Positions 18,013-25,935 of a stretch of 64,000 nucleotides of DNA are shown here, piece after piece. Source of the DNA: an uncultured Erythrobacter sp. (lineage in GTDB: Bacteria; Pseudomonadota; Alphaproteobacteria; Sphingomonadales; Sphingomonadaceae). Where the stretch lies: positions 992,001 to 1,056,000 of the forward strand of contig CANKYI010000001.1 of NCBI GenBank assembly GCA_947488085.1, given 5' to 3'. The notes under the pieces are model-generated. The model saw only the letters and a program-made list of their open reading frames with translations, was not told the origin of the DNA and ran no database searches. Made by a program: the position numbers and the translations under genes. Positions within the stretch are counted from its first letter, which is position 1, and each line of letters opens with the position of its first letter.

Positions 18013-18973
18013 GGGCGTGGTCGCTAGCTTGGCCAGCGCGCATGAGCAAGCTGCCGATTTCCAACGCCAGCAATCCGGTGTCGAAATTGTAGTTGGGTGC
18101 TTGCGCAGCGAGGGTCACCAATTCGCCATGCGCCTCAATCAAACGTCCACGCAACGCGCTGTCCTCGGTGCGTCTTGCGGTGTCTGCGGTTATGGCTTGG
18201 GCAAGCTCCATCACAGCCTGCAACCTAGCGCGATCAGCCCGAGGTCCAATCATTTGTGCCAGCGTGGCAGAAGCTGATCGGTCGCTATTGCTGCCGGTCA
18301 ACGTCTGGTTGATCAGGGTCGCCACCGGTCCCAGATCCTGCTCCGCAAAGCGTAATGCTGCTCCATAGGACCCCTCGCTTGCCCGAATAGCAACCGCTCT
18401 CGCCTCGCCTCCGCTCGCTGCACCAGAGGTCTCAAGCATCTCCTCCAATTGCGCATCGGAAAGGGTTGGGAAGCGTAACAAGCGACAACGCGAACGGATT
18501 GTGGGAAGCAATCGCGCAGGTCGATGAGTGACCAGCACGAAGAATGTGCCCACTGGCGGCTCTTCAAGGCTTTTGAGCAACGCGTTGGCCGCGCTCACCT
18601 CCATATCGTCGGCCGGGTTGATGATGATGACGCGCCGATCACCCAGTGTCGGCCGCGTTGTCAGCCGCTTTTGCATAGCGCGAACCTGATCCACACGGAT
18701 TGACCGGGCGAGTTCAAACTTCTTACCCTCAGCCTGCGCCTTGGCCTCTTTGTCGTTTTTCGCCCCATAGGTTAGCGTGATGATGTCGGGGTGATTACCG
18801 GGCGGCTGCGGGATGCCATCTTGCGCGACCAATTCGCGCGCTGCCGCGAGGGCGAAGTCATCTTTGCCAAGGCCGCTTTTGCCCGCGAGAATCCAGCCAT
18901 GATGCATCCGTGCACCCGCGCTCGCATTGCGCCATTCACGCCAAGCCTCTTCGTGATTGGGCCAATCGGTCAT
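18005..18973 (-). CDS. holB: DNA polymerase III delta-prime subunit
   Basis: A 322-residue clamp-loader subunit. A P-loop-like GKSGLGKDDFALAAAREL lies near residues 32-50, followed by VIIINPADDMEVSAANALLKSLEEPP and the SRC motif in PTIRSRCRLLRFP. The four-cysteine zinc module seen between the P-loop and Walker B in many delta-prime proteins is missing; the region holds a charged insert with ARSIRVDQVRAM instead. It loads the beta sliding clamp with gamma/tau and delta. It overlaps tmk by four bases, the conserved tmk-holB pairing. Confidence 0.93.
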   Translation of the reverse strand: MTDWPNHEEAWREWRNASAGARMHHGWILAGKSGLGKDDFALAAARELVAQDGIPQPPGNHPDIITLTYGAKNDKEAKAQAEGKKFELARSIRVDQVRAMQKRLTTRPTLGDRRVIIINPADDMEVSAANALLKSLEEPPVGTFFVLVTHRPARLLPTIRSRCRLLRFPTLSDAQLEEMLETSGAASGGEARAVAIRASEGSYGAALRFAEQDLGPVATLINQTLTGSNSDRSASATLAQMIGPRADRARLQAVMELAQAITADTARRTEDSALRGRLIEAHGELVTLAAQAPNYNFDTGLLALEIGSLLMRAGQASDHAHG

Positions 18974-19623
18974 GAACCCACTGTCTCAATCATTGGAGCG
19001 ATCGCGATCATAATGCGGGCGTGAACTTCAGCCGGATCACCCATGCCATCGACGATGGCAAAATTGTCCGGATCAGCATCGGCGAGCGCGCGGAAACTCT
19101 CGGCAACCTTACGGTGATAGGCAGCAGAGCGCCCCCCAATCGCATCGCTCGCTCCACCATCACGGGCGGCTAGACGCTCAGCAAGGCGCGCTTCGTCCAC
19201 TTCGAGAAGGATCGTGAGATCAGGGCGCATACCATGACTGCCAAAGGCATGAAGTGCCACAATCGCATCATCGCCCAGCCCCCCTGCTCCTCCCTGATAG
19301 GCGCGGCTCGAATCCACAAAGCGGTCGCACACAACCCAGCGGCCAGTATCAAGTACGGGATTTATCAAGCGCGCAACATGGTCTGCTCGGGCAGCGGCGA
19401 ACAGAAGCGCTTCGGCCTCAGCGTTCCATCCTTCCCCCGGGGGGTGCAGCAGCAATTCACGAATGGCCTCTCCACCAGCGGTCCCACCGGGTTCCCGCGT
19501 GGTGTCGACCTCCAGACCGCGATCCCGCAGCGCTTTCGCCAACAGAGCGCTCTGAGTGGATTTGCCGGTCCCCTCCCCGCCTTCAAACGCAATGAAACGT
19601 CCTTTGTTTGCACAACTGCTCAT
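18970..19623 (-). CDS. tmk: Thymidylate kinase
   Basis: A 217-residue nucleotide kinase that phosphorylates dTMP to dTDP. The P-loop EGGEGTGKSTQSALL lies near residues 14-28, the DRX motif appears as VVCDRFVDSSRAYQGGAGG, and an arginine-containing lid region appears around RLAERLAARDG. It is slightly longer than the usual 205-215. It overlaps both holB and the carboxypeptidase gene by four bases, so the whole run is probably one transcript with coupled translation. Confidence 0.96.
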   Translation of the reverse strand: MSSCANKGRFIAFEGGEGTGKSTQSALLAKALRDRGLEVDTTREPGGTAGGEAIRELLLHPPGEGWNAEAEALLFAAARADHVARLINPVLDTGRWVVCDRFVDSSRAYQGGAGGLGDDAIVALHAFGSHGMRPDLTILLEVDEARLAERLAARDGGASDAIGGRSAAYHRKVAESFRALADADPDNFAIVDGMGDPAEVHARIMIAIAPMIETVGS

Positions 19624-20777
19624 TCAAACAAGCCCACAATCGCATTGGATATCCGCGCAAAAAAGCCGGCCTCTTCCACCGTCTCTGCCGCAATCAAAGG
19701 TATCCGTGCAGGCTCCATTCCGGGAACGTCAATCTCCAACATTGCCACCTGTTCCCCTGCTTCAAATGGCGCGCGGAGGGGGCCGTCATAAGTGATCGAC
19801 ATTTGCAGGTCCGCGGTGCGTCCGCTCGGAACATTCACAAACACTGCGCGCTCCGTCTGCAAGGCAACCTCGCGAGAATTGCCACCCTGAACCTTCGCAG
19901 CCCCGACAATCGCGTCGCGCGCGAACAGTCGCTCCCGATCAAACGCGGCAAAACCCCATTCGATGAATGCCCGCGCTGCCCTCGCCCGCGCTCCTTGGCT
20001 GTATCCTCCGGCCAGCACCATAACGAGCCGCTGCCCATCACGTTCTGCAGTGCCGAGATAGCCGAAACCGGCTTCATTGGTGTAGCCGGTTTTGATCCCA
20101 TCCGCACCCTCAGTCCGCCCTATAAGCGGGTCAAAGTTGTATTGCTCAACGCCATTATAGGCGAAGCTGCGACGGCCGATATATCGCGCGTATTTCTGAG
20201 GATGGCGGCGCAACATTGCCTCTGCCAACACGGCTAGATCATGCGCAGTTGTGAACGTGTATCCCTCATCTGGCCACCCGTTTGGCGTCCCAAAATGGCT
20301 GGAAACCATACCCAATTCGCGAGCTCGCGCAGTCATAGCATGTGTCCAATCCGCAACCGTTCCCGCCTGTTCCTGAGCCAGAATAATGGATGCATCATTG
20401 GCCGAGATATTGGCGATGCCGGTCAATAAGTCATCGACCAGAACTGGCTCATCGGGCTTGATCCACATTGTGGTGCCTTCACCGTTCCACTCCTCCCATG
20501 TTGCAAGGTCCATGGTCATGGTTTGGCGCGGATCGAGAGTGCCTTCTTCGATCAATTCAAAGGCGTGGTAGAGGGTCATCACCTTGGTGATGGATGCAGG
20601 GACAAAGCGCCGATTGGCCCCGCGTTCATACAGGACTTGGCCGCTGGTGATATCAACCAGCAATGCAACGGGGATATCGTCTTCATCCGGAACGGCACCG
20701 ACTGACTGCGCAGCAATGGGCGCGGATAGGCCCAATGCGGCCAGCCCCAAAAGCAGTCTTGAAGATCGTGCAATCAC
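19620..20777 (-). CDS. D-alanyl-D-alanine carboxypeptidase (PBP5/6 type)
   Basis: A serine peptidase that trims the terminal D-Ala from peptidoglycan stem peptides in the periplasm. With the start used here (GTG at 20777) it has 385 residues, beginning MIARSSRLLLGLAALGLSAPIAAQ, a good signal peptide; an in-frame TTG at 20804 would add nine residues. Active-site motifs are SITK (SxxK), SAND (SxN) and KTGYT (KTG). The C-terminal beta-rich domain (from LQTERAVFVNVPSG) and a final amphipathic helix (FARISNAIVGLF) match membrane-anchored PBP5-like proteins. It sits 50 bases after the mltB-like gene, suggesting a cell-wall pair. Confidence 0.94.
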   Translation of the reverse strand: MIARSSRLLLGLAALGLSAPIAAQSVGAVPDEDDIPVALLVDITSGQVLYERGANRRFVPASITKVMTLYHAFELIEEGTLDPRQTMTMDLATWEEWNGEGTTMWIKPDEPVLVDDLLTGIANISANDASIILAQEQAGTVADWTHAMTARARELGMVSSHFGTPNGWPDEGYTFTTAHDLAVLAEAMLRRHPQKYARYIGRRSFAYNGVEQYNFDPLIGRTEGADGIKTGYTNEAGFGYLGTAERDGQRLVMVLAGGYSQGARARAARAFIEWGFAAFDRERLFARDAIVGAAKVQGGNSREVALQTERAVFVNVPSGRTADLQMSITYDGPLRAPFEAGEQVAMLEIDVPGMEPARIPLIAAETVEEAGFFARISNAIVGLFE

Positions 20778-20826
20778 CAGGGCGATATACGCAGCCGCGC
20801 GCAAAGATGCGAGAGTGGCTGCGCGT

Positions 20827-21879
20827 TTAGTTCACGATTTCATCCGCCAGCAAACCGACGCTCATCGCGTAATAGTTTGAGCAATTGTATTCGAGGATCA
20901 CGCGGTAATTCCCCGTCAACAACCAAGCGGGCGCTCCCGGTCCATCAGGCTGAAACAGCGAGGTCAGCGTGTCATCAGGCAAATTGCGCTGTGGCCGAAC
21001 GCCGAGCGCGCGCCATTCTGCGACTGTTTTCCATTGGCTGTGCCGTTCATGCACGCGTGAACACACCGGCGAGACGAGCGTTGTGCGATAGGCATCGACG
21101 TTGAACCCGCTGGGCACAGAAGCGCGCACGCCCCATGGCTGGCCCGTGCGCCATCCGGCGTCTTTGAAATAGTTCGCAATAGAAGCAAACGTATCTGCGC
21201 GGTTGTTGAAGATGTTTGCGCGTCCATCACCGTCACCATCCGCGGCAAGGCGCAGATAGACCGAAGGAAGGAACTGCGGATTGCCGAATGCCCCGGCATA
21301 GCTGCCAACCAATTGCTGACGTGAATAGCCGCGATCCGCGACCTTCATCAAAGCAACCCATTCGCCCGCGAACAGCTCTCGCCTGCGCCCTTCCCATGCA
21401 AGTGTCGCAAGGCTTCGTGAAAGGTCGAAATTGCCGCGAATATTTCCGTAGCTGGTTTCGTGGCCAAAGATAGCGACGATAATTTCGCCGGGCACACCAT
21501 AGGCCTGTTCGACCGCACGCAACTGCCCCGAATTGGCGCGGAAGACGTTCCGCCCTCCCGCAATCCGCTGAGAATTCACGTGGGTGCGGATATAGGGAGC
21601 CATCGCTGGATAACCCCGCCGTGTCGGACTACCCGGTTGTCCCTGATCAAGTCGGATGACTCGCGCATTGGGCGTAAGGCCCGCAGTCATGCGCTGCAAA
21701 GTGCCCTCGCTCACACCTTCGCTTCGCGCGCGCGCTTTGAGCAATTCCATATAGGCATCAAAGGCAATCCCATCGCGTGCAACGACCTGAGCCTGTGCCG
21801 GTGAAGGTGTGGCGACACTACCCCATCCGACAGCAGCAGCGGCAACCAGGGCGAGCGATGTGAGGTGTTTGATAAGCAT
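20827..21879 (-). CDS. Lytic murein transglycosylase, MltB family
   Basis: A 350-residue secreted enzyme with a signal peptide ending near PSPAQA. The transglycosylase domain carries the catalytic glutamate in IIVAIFGHETSYGNIRG, then ATLAWEGRR, QLVGSYAGAFGNPQFLPS and DGDGRANIFNNRADTFASIANYF. No peptidoglycan-binding domain follows. It cleaves peptidoglycan glycan strands, releasing 1,6-anhydro muropeptides, and stands just upstream of the carboxypeptidase gene. No lipobox cysteine is seen at the signal-peptide end, so it is probably periplasmic and soluble rather than a lipoprotein. Confidence 0.93.
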   Translation of the reverse strand: MLIKHLTSLALVAAAAVGWGSVATPSPAQAQVVARDGIAFDAYMELLKARARSEGVSEGTLQRMTAGLTPNARVIRLDQGQPGSPTRRGYPAMAPYIRTHVNSQRIAGGRNVFRANSGQLRAVEQAYGVPGEIIVAIFGHETSYGNIRGNFDLSRSLATLAWEGRRRELFAGEWVALMKVADRGYSRQQLVGSYAGAFGNPQFLPSVYLRLAADGDGDGRANIFNNRADTFASIANYFKDAGWRTGQPWGVRASVPSGFNVDAYRTTLVSPVCSRVHERHSQWKTVAEWRALGVRPQRNLPDDTLTSLFQPDGPGAPAWLLTGNYRVILEYNCSNYYAMSVGLLADEIVN

Positions 21880-21944
21880 GGTGGGGTGTATCTCTCAATC
21901 GATCTGAATTGAATGTGACCATAGGCGCGATGGCGCGGCGATTG

Positions 21945-22673
21945 CTATGGCCGGATCACATATTTGCACATGAACTCATAGTCTTCGCGGCACGCCTCGG
22001 CTGTTTTGCGATACTCACCGGTAAGCTCAGGCAAATCCCCGCGTGGCGGTCCGAACCCTGTCGAAGCGTTTACCTTGTCATACCAATGCGCGCCCCATAG
22101 GCCGTCGGTCGGATGCGGACCGGTCTTCCAAGACAGCATCGCCGGGTCCCACATGATCCCTAGGGCTATGCACAATGCCTCAAGCACGCCCCCTGGGTTA
22201 TCCAGAATTCCATCGGAATCGACCACTGGCGGCATTTTTCCTGTTCGGTCGGCTTCACGCTCGAAATAGGCGCGCACCTGCGCAAAACCCAGCATTTCGG
22301 GCGACCGAAGCTCGTTCTTTGCTTTGTAGCTTGCCACTACCCTTTCGGGTGCTCGGATTAGAAAAGCATGCCTGTGATCCGGCATGTCGGCGATATCGAC
22401 AGGGCCGACCATGTGATGCGGCATGTGCTTTTGATACCAGATTGGCTGGCCATCAGGGGCCTCGCCCGCTTGGGTCCGCAAGATGCTTTGCCAATCGCAA
22501 TCCATATCGGCAATTGTCTCTTTGCCCAGCGGGTGATCCTCCCCGCTCTCCTTTAGGAAGGCACCATAGAATGGCTCATCACTTACCGCGCAATCTGCGC
22601 GCGCAGCAAAGCTGCGCATCATTGCGGTGGAGATGTTGCGTGGGCCGCTCCACATGGCAATCCGGATGGTCAC
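21945..22673 (-). CDS. P-loop sulfotransferase-like protein paired with an aminotransferase
   Basis: A 242-residue protein beginning with MTIRIAMWSGPRNISTAMMR; the SGPRNIST loop occupies the place of the 5'-phosphosulfate-binding loop of sulfotransferases, and FLIRAPERVVASYKAKNEL resembles their 3'-phosphate-binding helix. Other segments are DEPFYGAFLKESGEDHP and LSWKTGPHPTDGLWGAHWY. From memory, these segments closely match the N-terminal half of plant BCAT-like fusion proteins (Arabidopsis At5g27410 type). The GTG at 22673 overlaps the stop of the aminotransferase gene (GTGA), so the two are cotranslated; a TTG at 22682 is the alternative. The substrate is unknown. Confidence 0.8.
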   Translation of the reverse strand: MTIRIAMWSGPRNISTAMMRSFAARADCAVSDEPFYGAFLKESGEDHPLGKETIADMDCDWQSILRTQAGEAPDGQPIWYQKHMPHHMVGPVDIADMPDHRHAFLIRAPERVVASYKAKNELRSPEMLGFAQVRAYFEREADRTGKMPPVVDSDGILDNPGGVLEALCIALGIMWDPAMLSWKTGPHPTDGLWGAHWYDKVNASTGFGPPRGDLPELTGEYRKTAEACREDYEFMCKYVIRP

Positions 22674-23587
22674 CGCGTGCAATCCTTGTCCATCAGGTCA
22701 CGATAGAGGCCCTGCAAGCGCTCAACCATGGGGCCGCGACCAGACGTCATCACGCGGCCATCCACCTCAGTTACGGGCACGACGCCTGCGAAAGTACCGG
22801 TCACAAATGCCTCGTCCGCGCCGTAGACGTCAGTGAGCGAGAAGTTCTTCTCAAACACCGGAATGCCTGCCTCACGGCACACTTGAATCACATTCGACCG
22901 AGTGATTCCGCCAAGGCAATAATCGCCGCTTGAAGTCCAAACTTCGCCTTTGCGCACAATGAAGAAGTGCGTCGAATTGCATGTCGCCACGAACCCATGC
23001 GGGTCTAGCATCAAAGCCTCATCCGCCCCTGCCTGCGTTGCTTGAATACAGGCAGTGATGCAGTTCAATTTGGAATGCGAATTCAGCTTCTGGTCCTGCA
23101 CCGCGGGATCGCCGCGTCGCACATGGACTGTGAAGAGGCGAATTCCGCTCTCAATCGTCGAGGGCAAAGGCGCTTTGTATTCGGGGATCATCACGATTGT
23201 GGCAGGGGAAATCACCACGCGCGGGTCTTGATAGGGGGTTGAGCGAATGCCGCGCGTCACCATCAATCGGATATGCACCCCCTCCTCGCCGCGCATCGCA
23301 TTCCCATCGACGGTCTCATCGATCCGCTGCGTCAGCTCAGCGCGCGTCAGGCCGATATCCATCGCGATTGCCTTGGCGCCTTCATACAGCCGGTCGAGAT
23401 GCGCTTCGAGGAATGCGATCTGTCCTTGGTGCAGCCTCAGCCCTTCCCACACGCCGTCACCCAGCATGAAACCGCTATCGAACACCGAAACGCTCGCTTC
23501 CGCGCGATGGACCAGCGCACCATTGATGTTGATCAAAACGCTTTCATTACGTGGATCAGGAGCGAAATCGTGAGTGCCTTTTGCCAT
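22670..23587 (-). CDS. Unusual class IV (BCAT/D-amino-acid-transaminase-like) aminotransferase
   Basis: A 305-residue fold-type IV PLP protein with SVFDSGFMLGDGVWEGLRLHQG, LEAHLDRLYEGAKAI, RLMVTRG, and the phosphate-binding YCLGGITRSNVI. The region where family members read like IKSLNYLNN reads QKLNSHSKLNC (166-176); by eye, the Schiff-base lysine column holds Asn169, with Lys167 and Lys173 nearby. The G-x-V-x-E signature reads GFVATCNSTHFF (198-209), so the glutamate that normally contacts the PLP ring nitrogen is Thr202. It could be a divergent transaminase, a lyase or a non-catalytic PLP protein. It is cotranslated with the P-loop gene that follows. Its homology is sure; its reaction is not. 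Confidence 0.85.
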   Translation of the reverse strand: MAKGTHDFAPDPRNESVLININGALVHRAEASVSVFDSGFMLGDGVWEGLRLHQGQIAFLEAHLDRLYEGAKAIAMDIGLTRAELTQRIDETVDGNAMRGEEGVHIRLMVTRGIRSTPYQDPRVVISPATIVMIPEYKAPLPSTIESGIRLFTVHVRRGDPAVQDQKLNSHSKLNCITACIQATQAGADEALMLDPHGFVATCNSTHFFIVRKGEVWTSSGDYCLGGITRSNVIQVCREAGIPVFEKNFSLTDVYGADEAFVTGTFAGVVPVTEVDGRVMTSGRGPMVERLQGLYRDLMDKDCTR

Positions 23588-23655
23588 TCTTCGTGTTTAA
23601 GCCTTCATCCGATAGTGACAAGCGCCGCCGACCTCGCTAGCGAGCGTTTCAGCGC

Positions 23656-23745
23656 GGACAGTTGGCAGAGTGGTCGAATGCACCGGTCTTGAAAACCGGC
23701 AAGGGTGTAAGCCCTTCCAGGGTTCGAATCCCTGACTGTCCGCCA
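23656..23745 (+). tRNA. tRNA-Ser (anticodon TGA)
   Basis: The acceptor stem GGACAGT at 23656 pairs with ACTGTCC at 23735-23741, followed by discriminator G and an encoded CCA (23743-23745). The anticodon arm CCGGTCTTGAAAACCGG carries TGA in the loop. A long variable arm (AAGGGTGTAAGCCCTT) marks a class II tRNA, and GGTTCGAATCC forms the T arm. It reads UCA and other UCN codons. It is on the plus strand, three bases from the stop of the opposing 67-residue gene. There is no integrase or duplicated 3' end nearby, so it shows no sign of having served as an island attachment site. Confidence 0.97.
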
Positions 23746-23747
23746 CC

Positions 23748-23951
23748 TCACTCCTTATCGTCATCCGCCTCTTCTGGCGGGGCCATATGGTCGAGGTAGT
23801 CGATGTCGTCCCCCTCCCCATGCGGATCGCCCCACATCACCAGCGAGGGTGCGAATTGCTTACCCTTGGGGAACATCTGCCCTTTGAGATGCGCGACCAG
23901 TTCCTCCTTGGTGAGGAACGGATTATCAGCCTTGGGCGCGTCATCGCCCAT
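23748..23951 (-). CDS. Small acidic protein of unknown function downstream of lpd
   Basis: A 67-residue soluble protein, rich in Asp and Glu at the C-terminus (HMAPPEEADDDKE), with TKEELVAHLKGQMFPKGKQFAP and VMWGDPHGEGDDIDYLDH as its recognisable segments. The ATG overlaps the lpd stop by one base (TGATG), so it is very probably cotranslated with dihydrolipoamide dehydrogenase. No family is recognised. It is not a shadow of another frame, because no gene lies opposite; the tRNA begins its plus-strand sequence just beyond the stop. Confidence 0.6.
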   Translation of the reverse strand: MGDDAPKADNPFLTKEELVAHLKGQMFPKGKQFAPSLVMWGDPHGEGDDIDYLDHMAPPEEADDDKE

Positions 23952-25366
23952 CAGAAGTGGATCGCGCGGCCATAGGCATCGAGCACGCTTTCATGCATCA
24001 TTTCTGAGAGGGTCGGGTGTGGGAACACCGTTTGCATCAGCTCCGCCTCGGTCGTCTCCAGCACTTTACCCACTGTATAACCCTGGATCAGCTCTGTGAC
24101 CTCTGCCCCGACCATGTGCGCACCCAATAGCTCACCAGTCGCCGCATCGAACACTGTTTTGATGAAGCCCTCCGCTTCGCCGAGAGCAATCGCTTTGCCG
24201 TTGCCAATGAAGGGGAAGTTGCCGACCTTCACCTCATAACCCGCCTCGCGAGCCGCAGCTTCTGTCTTACCGACGCTGGCGATTTGCGGGTGGCAATAGG
24301 TGCAACCCGGTATCGAATCGCGATCAAGTGGGTGCGGATGAACCTCTTTATTGCCCAACTCCTGCGCGATGGCCTCTGCGCACGTCACGCCCTCATGGCT
24401 GGCCTTATGCGCGAGCCACGGGCCGGGTGTGCAATCTCCTATCGCCCAGAGACCAGCACTCTTGGTGCGCCCATATGGATCGATTTGGATAAAGCCGCGA
24501 TCCATCTCTGCGAGTGCTTCAAGCCCCACATTCTCGGTGTTCGGCACGATCCCAATCGCGGTGATGACGTGGCTAAACTCGCTCGTCGCGACTTTGCCCT
24601 TGGCATCCTTGATCGTTGCAGTGACCCCTTTAGCGCCAACCTTGATATCCTCGACACCAGCACCGGTCATGATGCTGATCCCTTGTTTTTTCAGCGACTT
24701 CTCAAGGAAGGTGGACACATCCGCGTCCTCAACCGGAACCACCCGGTCCAGCATCTCTACGACCGTCACATCGACACCCATATCGTTGTAGAAGCTTGCA
24801 AACTCGATCCCAATCGCGCCCGATCCGATCACCAACAGCGTGCTCGGCATTTCGGGCGGAACCATTGCGTGGCGATAGGTCCAAACGCTTTTGCCATCCG
24901 CAGGTGCAAACGGCAGATCGCGTGCACGCGCTCCAGTGGCGACGATGACGTGCTTGGCGCTCAGTTGCTCTTCGCCCTTATCGCCCTTCACCACCATGGA
25001 CGTCGGGCCGGTCAACGTCCCCTCGCCCATATGGACGGTAATCTTGTGCTTCTTCATCAGGTGGCCGATCCCCTGATTAAGCTGTTTGGCGACCCCGCGA
25101 CTGCGCTTTACGATCGCGTCCAGATCAGCCTCAATCGCGCCTGCGACCTTCAATCCATAGCTGGCCGCATTGTCCATATAGTGCTTGATTTCGGCAGAAC
25201 GCAGCATCGCTTTGGTCGGGATACAGCCCCAGTTGAGGCAGATGCCACCGAGGTTCTCGCGCTCCACAATTGCGGTCTTTAGGCCCAATTGTGCACACCG
25301 GATCGCCGCGACATAGCCGCCGGGACCAGAGCCAAGCACGATGACGTCGTAAGTGGGATTAGCCAT
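23951..25366 (-). CDS. lpd: Dihydrolipoyl dehydrogenase (E3)
   Basis: A 471-residue FAD flavoprotein that reoxidises dihydrolipoyl groups with NAD+. The N-terminal FAD site is VIVLGSGPGGYVAAIRCAQLG; the redox disulfide is in GGICLNWGCIPTKAM; the NAD-binding site is LLVIGSGAIGIEFASFYND; the C-terminal HPHPTLSEMMHESVL supplies the catalytic His-Glu pair of the partner subunit. AGGAT precedes the ATG at 25366. It lies downstream of pdhC on the same strand with only a small membrane-protein gene in between, which supports membership in the pyruvate dehydrogenase complex. Confidence 0.97.
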   Translation of the reverse strand: MANPTYDVIVLGSGPGGYVAAIRCAQLGLKTAIVERENLGGICLNWGCIPTKAMLRSAEIKHYMDNAASYGLKVAGAIEADLDAIVKRSRGVAKQLNQGIGHLMKKHKITVHMGEGTLTGPTSMVVKGDKGEEQLSAKHVIVATGARARDLPFAPADGKSVWTYRHAMVPPEMPSTLLVIGSGAIGIEFASFYNDMGVDVTVVEMLDRVVPVEDADVSTFLEKSLKKQGISIMTGAGVEDIKVGAKGVTATIKDAKGKVATSEFSHVITAIGIVPNTENVGLEALAEMDRGFIQIDPYGRTKSAGLWAIGDCTPGPWLAHKASHEGVTCAEAIAQELGNKEVHPHPLDRDSIPGCTYCHPQIASVGKTEAAAREAGYEVKVGNFPFIGNGKAIALGEAEGFIKTVFDAATGELLGAHMVGAEVTELIQGYTVGKVLETTEAELMQTVFPHPTLSEMMHESVLDAYGRAIHF

Positions 25367-25458
25367 GAGTGTATCCTGTAACAGAGCTGTGGTTTGAACC
25401 GCATCTTACGCGATTCTGGGGAGGAAAAATGTGTTTCGGTTGGTCGGCCATATCATTC

Positions 25459-25905
25459 TCAAACATCGGCGGTCTGCCGCATTGGCCGGATGATCAAAAA
25501 ATAGCCCAGAACCGCATAGGTGTTGGCCGCGATAAAGCTTGGGATGCCGAACAGCACCATTGATGAGGCATCACCGAACACCGCGCAGGTCAGGATCATC
25601 ATCACACCTGCTAAAGCCGCGATCAGAAATATCGTCGCAGGCCGTTGAGCCAATTGCGGGGCCGCGAGATAATAGACAAGCAAAGCCACTGGCAATCCAA
25701 CCGCAAAGCTGCCCAGTAAAGAGATTTGCAACCAGAAGAGTTGAATGTTTCCGGTGTCCGCCGCTTTCGATAGGTCCGCTCCGAGGGCGGCGAAGTGCAA
25801 CCCCGCCGGAACCCAAGCCGCAACTCCCGCGGCAAAGGCGATCAGCACAAATTTTGCGATCAAAGCAAGCCAACCCGCCATTGATGCCCTAACCGGTGAC
25901 TGCAA
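25459..25905 (-). CDS. Four-helix membrane protein of unknown function
   Basis: A 148-residue hydrophobic protein with about four membrane segments (near residues 10-30, 58-80, 90-110 and 118-140) and a short loop GALGADLSKAADTGN-like region after the first. No motif is recognised. It lies between pdhC and lpd, in the same direction, 30 bases after pdhC and about 90 before lpd, so it may be transcribed with the pyruvate dehydrogenase genes without taking part in the reaction. Confidence 0.65.
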   Translation of the reverse strand: MQSPVRASMAGWLALIAKFVLIAFAAGVAAWVPAGLHFAALGADLSKAADTGNIQLFWLQISLLGSFAVGLPVALLVYYLAAPQLAQRPATIFLIAALAGVMMILTCAVFGDASSMVLFGIPSFIAANTYAVLGYFLIIRPMRQTADV

Positions 25906-25935
25906 AACGAAAAATCATACTCCGCCCAGACAAAG

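Noticed and set aside
24284..25282. A 332-codon frame opposite lpd
   Set aside because: Shadow of the dihydrolipoyl dehydrogenase gene with intact redox motifs.
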